From NCBI GenBank assembly GCA_028551475.1, contig CM052362.1:2736166-2800165 (forward strand): a stretch of DNA of 64,000 nt, in the 5' to 3' direction. Numbering within the stretch: position 1 is the first letter of the stretch; the number at the start of each line of letters is the position of its first letter. Positions 61,198 through 64,000 of this stretch are shown piece after piece. The stretch comes from Casuarina equisetifolia. Lineage: Eukaryota; Streptophyta; Magnoliopsida; Fagales; Casuarinaceae. The notes beneath the pieces are model-generated. The model searched no databases. It was not told the origin of the DNA and worked only from the letters and a program-made list of their open reading frames with translations. Both the position numbers and the translations under genes were made by a program.

Positions 61198-63600
61198 ATA
61201 TAACTTACATACATTAACTTCAGAGTTCTTTCAAGGAGATCTGAGAGCATCAGAGGTGAAATGGGTATATTAGTGTGACTAAGAAAACCTTGATTCCAAC
61301 CAGAAATTTGTATGCTAAGGAGAGATTTGAAGCTCAGCAATTTTTCCTGCAGACAAGCTGTGGAGCTGTGCTGTCCCTAGATAGTAGTTCAGAAAACCAA
61401 CTCCCAATCAGGGACTTTGCTAAACTAGTCAGTCTTAATGTTATCATATACCCAGGGGCTTATAATTTCTATACTACAAACTGTTGTCAATTAGTTTATC
61501 TGGAAACACTTGAGAAAAAAATGAGAATCGTTTCCATTTAAAATTTTGAGATAATTATCATTGTATGGGACCAAGAAAAGTTACTTCCTGTTCGATCTGA
61601 CTGAGTTGTGTTTCCTCTTCAAAGCCCACTTTCTCTTTTCGTTTATGATAAACAATTGAAACTAGGTCACCTCGCATTCGTAGACTAGTGGTAATACAGC
61701 TAACCATTAAAGGAATTCAATAGAACTGATCATTGAAATCTAAGTTTGATTGTTTGACAAAAGATGTTGCTACAAGTAATACTCTAGAAGATGTAATTAT
61801 TTAGTAGGAGTGTCAGAGAAAGCAAATTGTCAAACAGGGGACTAAATAATTAAGGATTTGAACCAAGGATGTTCAGCTAGCTCCTTATTTTACCTTTGGA
61901 GACACATCTTAAGCTTTAGTATGATCAATAAGACTTATAAGGGAAAAAAATCATAATCCATCACATTTTTAAAGTCCTTTTCCTAATTTCAAGGAGTGTC
62001 ATAACCATGCAATCAAAGTTTCAGTTACCCTAATCAGCCTATCTCTTCTTTGATTACCTCAGTCTTGAGTTCACAAATAAAACGAGGGAAAAGCAAATCC
62101 ATGGAATCATTATTAAAAAGCATGACTTGATTTTTCAGACATCTCCCAGCAAGTATATCATCTAAAAGATTTTGGAAAGCAACTTAAGCAAAACTATGAT
62201 TCCGTGGATGAAGAGCTTTTTACAAGCATTATGTGGCAGGCATTAGTTTCAAGTTGGAGTAAATGATTAGTCCTTATAAACAACATCTGTGCTTGATTAG
62301 TGTCCCTCTTTCGTAATAATGCAAACATGTGATGTTGTGAGATTTAATATGGATCATGTAATAAAGGCACACACATGTAAAATAAATACCGATAAAACTA
62401 AAGATGTAATACCCTCCTTTGGGGGCTTTAGAATACCTAAGAACAAGTAGAGTATTTTCTATTTTAGTGACTCTCTCTCTCTTTAGTTATCTGGACAACT
62501 CCACCTAAAGCTTAATACTTGTAAATAACTTGGGAGTAATCTAAATGATAAACTTTCTCTTTTAGTTTCTTTAATTCTTGTTCTGAAAATGCACATTGCA
62601 CGAAACACGAGACAAAAATTAAGGTGGTTTGGACTAATTTGTTCTACATCCAACTAACTACTTCTCCTTTTATCAAGTTTGCAAATTTCTAACAATTCTG
62701 ACTTCGTAACCTATATAACTCTTAAGTTTGACAGCTTAAAAATATCTCCTTATGTGATTTGACTTAATTGCCCAGCCTCTCTATTCTCTGTCTACAAATT
62801 GCTCATGGTGATTGCGAAGAACAACTCATGCAGCACCACACCTCCATTCCATTGATGGTGTTTCAGGATTACAGAATACCACTATCCACTATGCGTTGCT
62901 TGCCAGTCATGCTTTGTGGACTCTGAACATTCTGCATGGTGGAAACACAGCCATTCCAATCAAATAAGTGAGAACCAAGTAGGTTGAGCGATCGACCTTC
63001 TTCACCACCACCAATGACCCGAGCAGCTCCATTGGGGGAAGGCCGAATATTCGTGTCAAATCAAGCTACCTGAGCATGGTGCACTCAGAGTCAGCCACTC
63101 TGCACCATGATCCAACCTGAGTTACAGCCTACGAGATTCGGAATAGACAGCAAGATTGTAAGAACCAACTATCGAAATCTTCTGTCAGATGGATCTGATG
63201 AATTTTTGTGTGGATTTTGAGCTGTCACATTTGAGCTCATTCAAGATATCTGTGGAGTTCTTACTAGAGATGAAGCAAAGCTTTTGACTAGGTAGTGTGC
63301 ATTTGAATAATTGGAAATTGTTATGATCATTCTTGGAACCTATCCTGCTTTGGATGATGGAAGTGTCCCTCAAGATGTGAAAGGTAGAGCCATTTTCCCA
63401 AGGCATGGCTCTTGTTTCTTTAGACAACGAGGAAGGCACTAATTTGTGTTTCAGAACAAGATAGGAGGGATGTCTCTTATGTATATCAATCTGCAGTTGG
63501 CACGTTTTGTGGAAGAGATTTAGAGAAGATGAAGACAATGTGAGCATATCTCAGTGCACGTTTACAATTGATGTTGAGAAAGTTTATTTCTTTTCTAAAA
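61198..63600. other. UGGT 3' UTR and downstream spacer with an unassigned minus-strand ORF
   Basis: The UGGT 3' UTR probably covers the first 300-500 bases. The remainder is spacer. Around 62800-63550 base composition rises slightly. A 120-codon minus-strand ORF at 63185-63547 is followed on the same strand by another open stretch at about 63060-62870 (reading R-V-I-G-G-G-E-E-G-R). I recognise no domain in either. They could be exons of an unannotated gene, a decayed gene, or chance. Confidence 0.4.
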
Positions 63601-63619
63601 CCGGCTTGTAAGAAGTAGA

Positions 63620-64000
63620 CATTTATTTCTTTTAAAAATTATTCTTAAATGTGATTTAAGCAATATAATATACTCTACATATCGTTCTTATCATTCTTAA
63701 TACATCCCTTGGAGTTAGCTTGGGTTGCAAGCTTCATTATGAAAGTCATATATTTCCATTCATATATAGGGTGTACTATATCCAAAAACGAAATTCTAAT
63801 ATCATTTTAGAAAAATTCATTTTTTGTTTAAAATCAACTTATAAGAAAAGGAGATATACTTTATTTTAAAGAAATTTCTTAAGTGGAATTTAAGTAGTGA
63901 GAGATACTTTTTACTCCATCCTTTTCATTCTTAACATGTCACATTACAGATAATGTGGGTTGCAAGCTTCATGATAGGAGTAATATATGTCATTCAACTT
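63620..64000. repeat. Dispersed AT-rich repeat, two tandem copies at the window edge
   Basis: GTGGGTTGCAAGCTTCATGA near 63954 repeats TTGGGTTGCAAGCTTCATTA near 63720 with a period of about 232 bp. Both are preceded by ATACTYTACTCCAT-like sequence and a CATTCTTAA phrase. The array runs off the right edge. It is related to 27540-27800 and 34310-34590. Confidence 0.75.

Noticed and set aside
1-64000. CRISPR arrays, bacterial operons, rRNA and tRNA genes
   Set aside because: The window is plant nuclear DNA. No spaced palindromic repeat array was seen, and no cloverleaf or rRNA sequence was recognised by eye.

Overview
This is nuclear DNA from a flowering plant, most likely a woody eudicot (rosid). 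The genes are rich in short plant-type GT-AG introns, the spacers are AT-rich, and the proteins match Arabidopsis-type families closely. I cannot name the species. Exon boundaries below were placed by hand from splice signals, reading frame and recalled homologues. All four spliced genes stay in frame from ATG to stop.

Layout: (1) 1-1737 is AT-rich spacer. (2) 1738-12760 (+) is a 14-exon membralin gene, an ER membrane protein family. (3) 13453-20254 (+) is a 12-exon chloroplast-targeted YgfZ/IBA57-type (GcvT-like) folate-binding protein. (4) 21317-23819 (-) is a three-exon DnaJ-like protein with a J domain that lacks the HPD motif, a long repetitive Ser-rich linker and an intact DnaJ C-terminal substrate-binding region. 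(5) 24166-39735 is a tandem segmental duplication of about 8.1 kb and 7.5 kb. Each unit carries an AT-rich upstream region and one intronless receptor-like kinase of the At1g11050 (SPARK-type ectodomain) class, at 29956-31902 and 37423-39363. The first unit contains a 5'-truncated LINE with a target-site duplication, and the second unit preserves the empty site, so the LINE arrived after the duplication. (6) 39736-41993 is AT-rich spacer with degenerate repeats, then the promoter of the next gene. (7) 41994-61197 (+) is a 37-exon UDP-glucose:glycoprotein glucosyltransferase (UGGT) encoding 1637 residues, with two GC-AG introns and ACGT-core elements resembling unfolded-protein-response sites upstream. 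(8) 61198-64000 is spacer with an unassigned minus-strand ORF and a dispersed tandem repeat also seen in both duplication units.

The genes do not form an operon. Two act in ER protein quality control (UGGT as the folding sensor; membralin, known from animals as an ERAD component), and one encodes a probable Hsp70 co-chaperone-like protein. From memory, the membralin/YgfZ pair and the DnaJ/RLK pair are each adjacent in Arabidopsis too (At1g60995/At1g60990 and At1g11040/At1g11050), so the window looks like conserved microsynteny with a local kinase duplication. I found no wholly new system. The best leads are the duplication with its internal clock, a conserved 12-residue upstream ORF in both kinases, and the repeat-expanded, HPD-less DnaJ protein.
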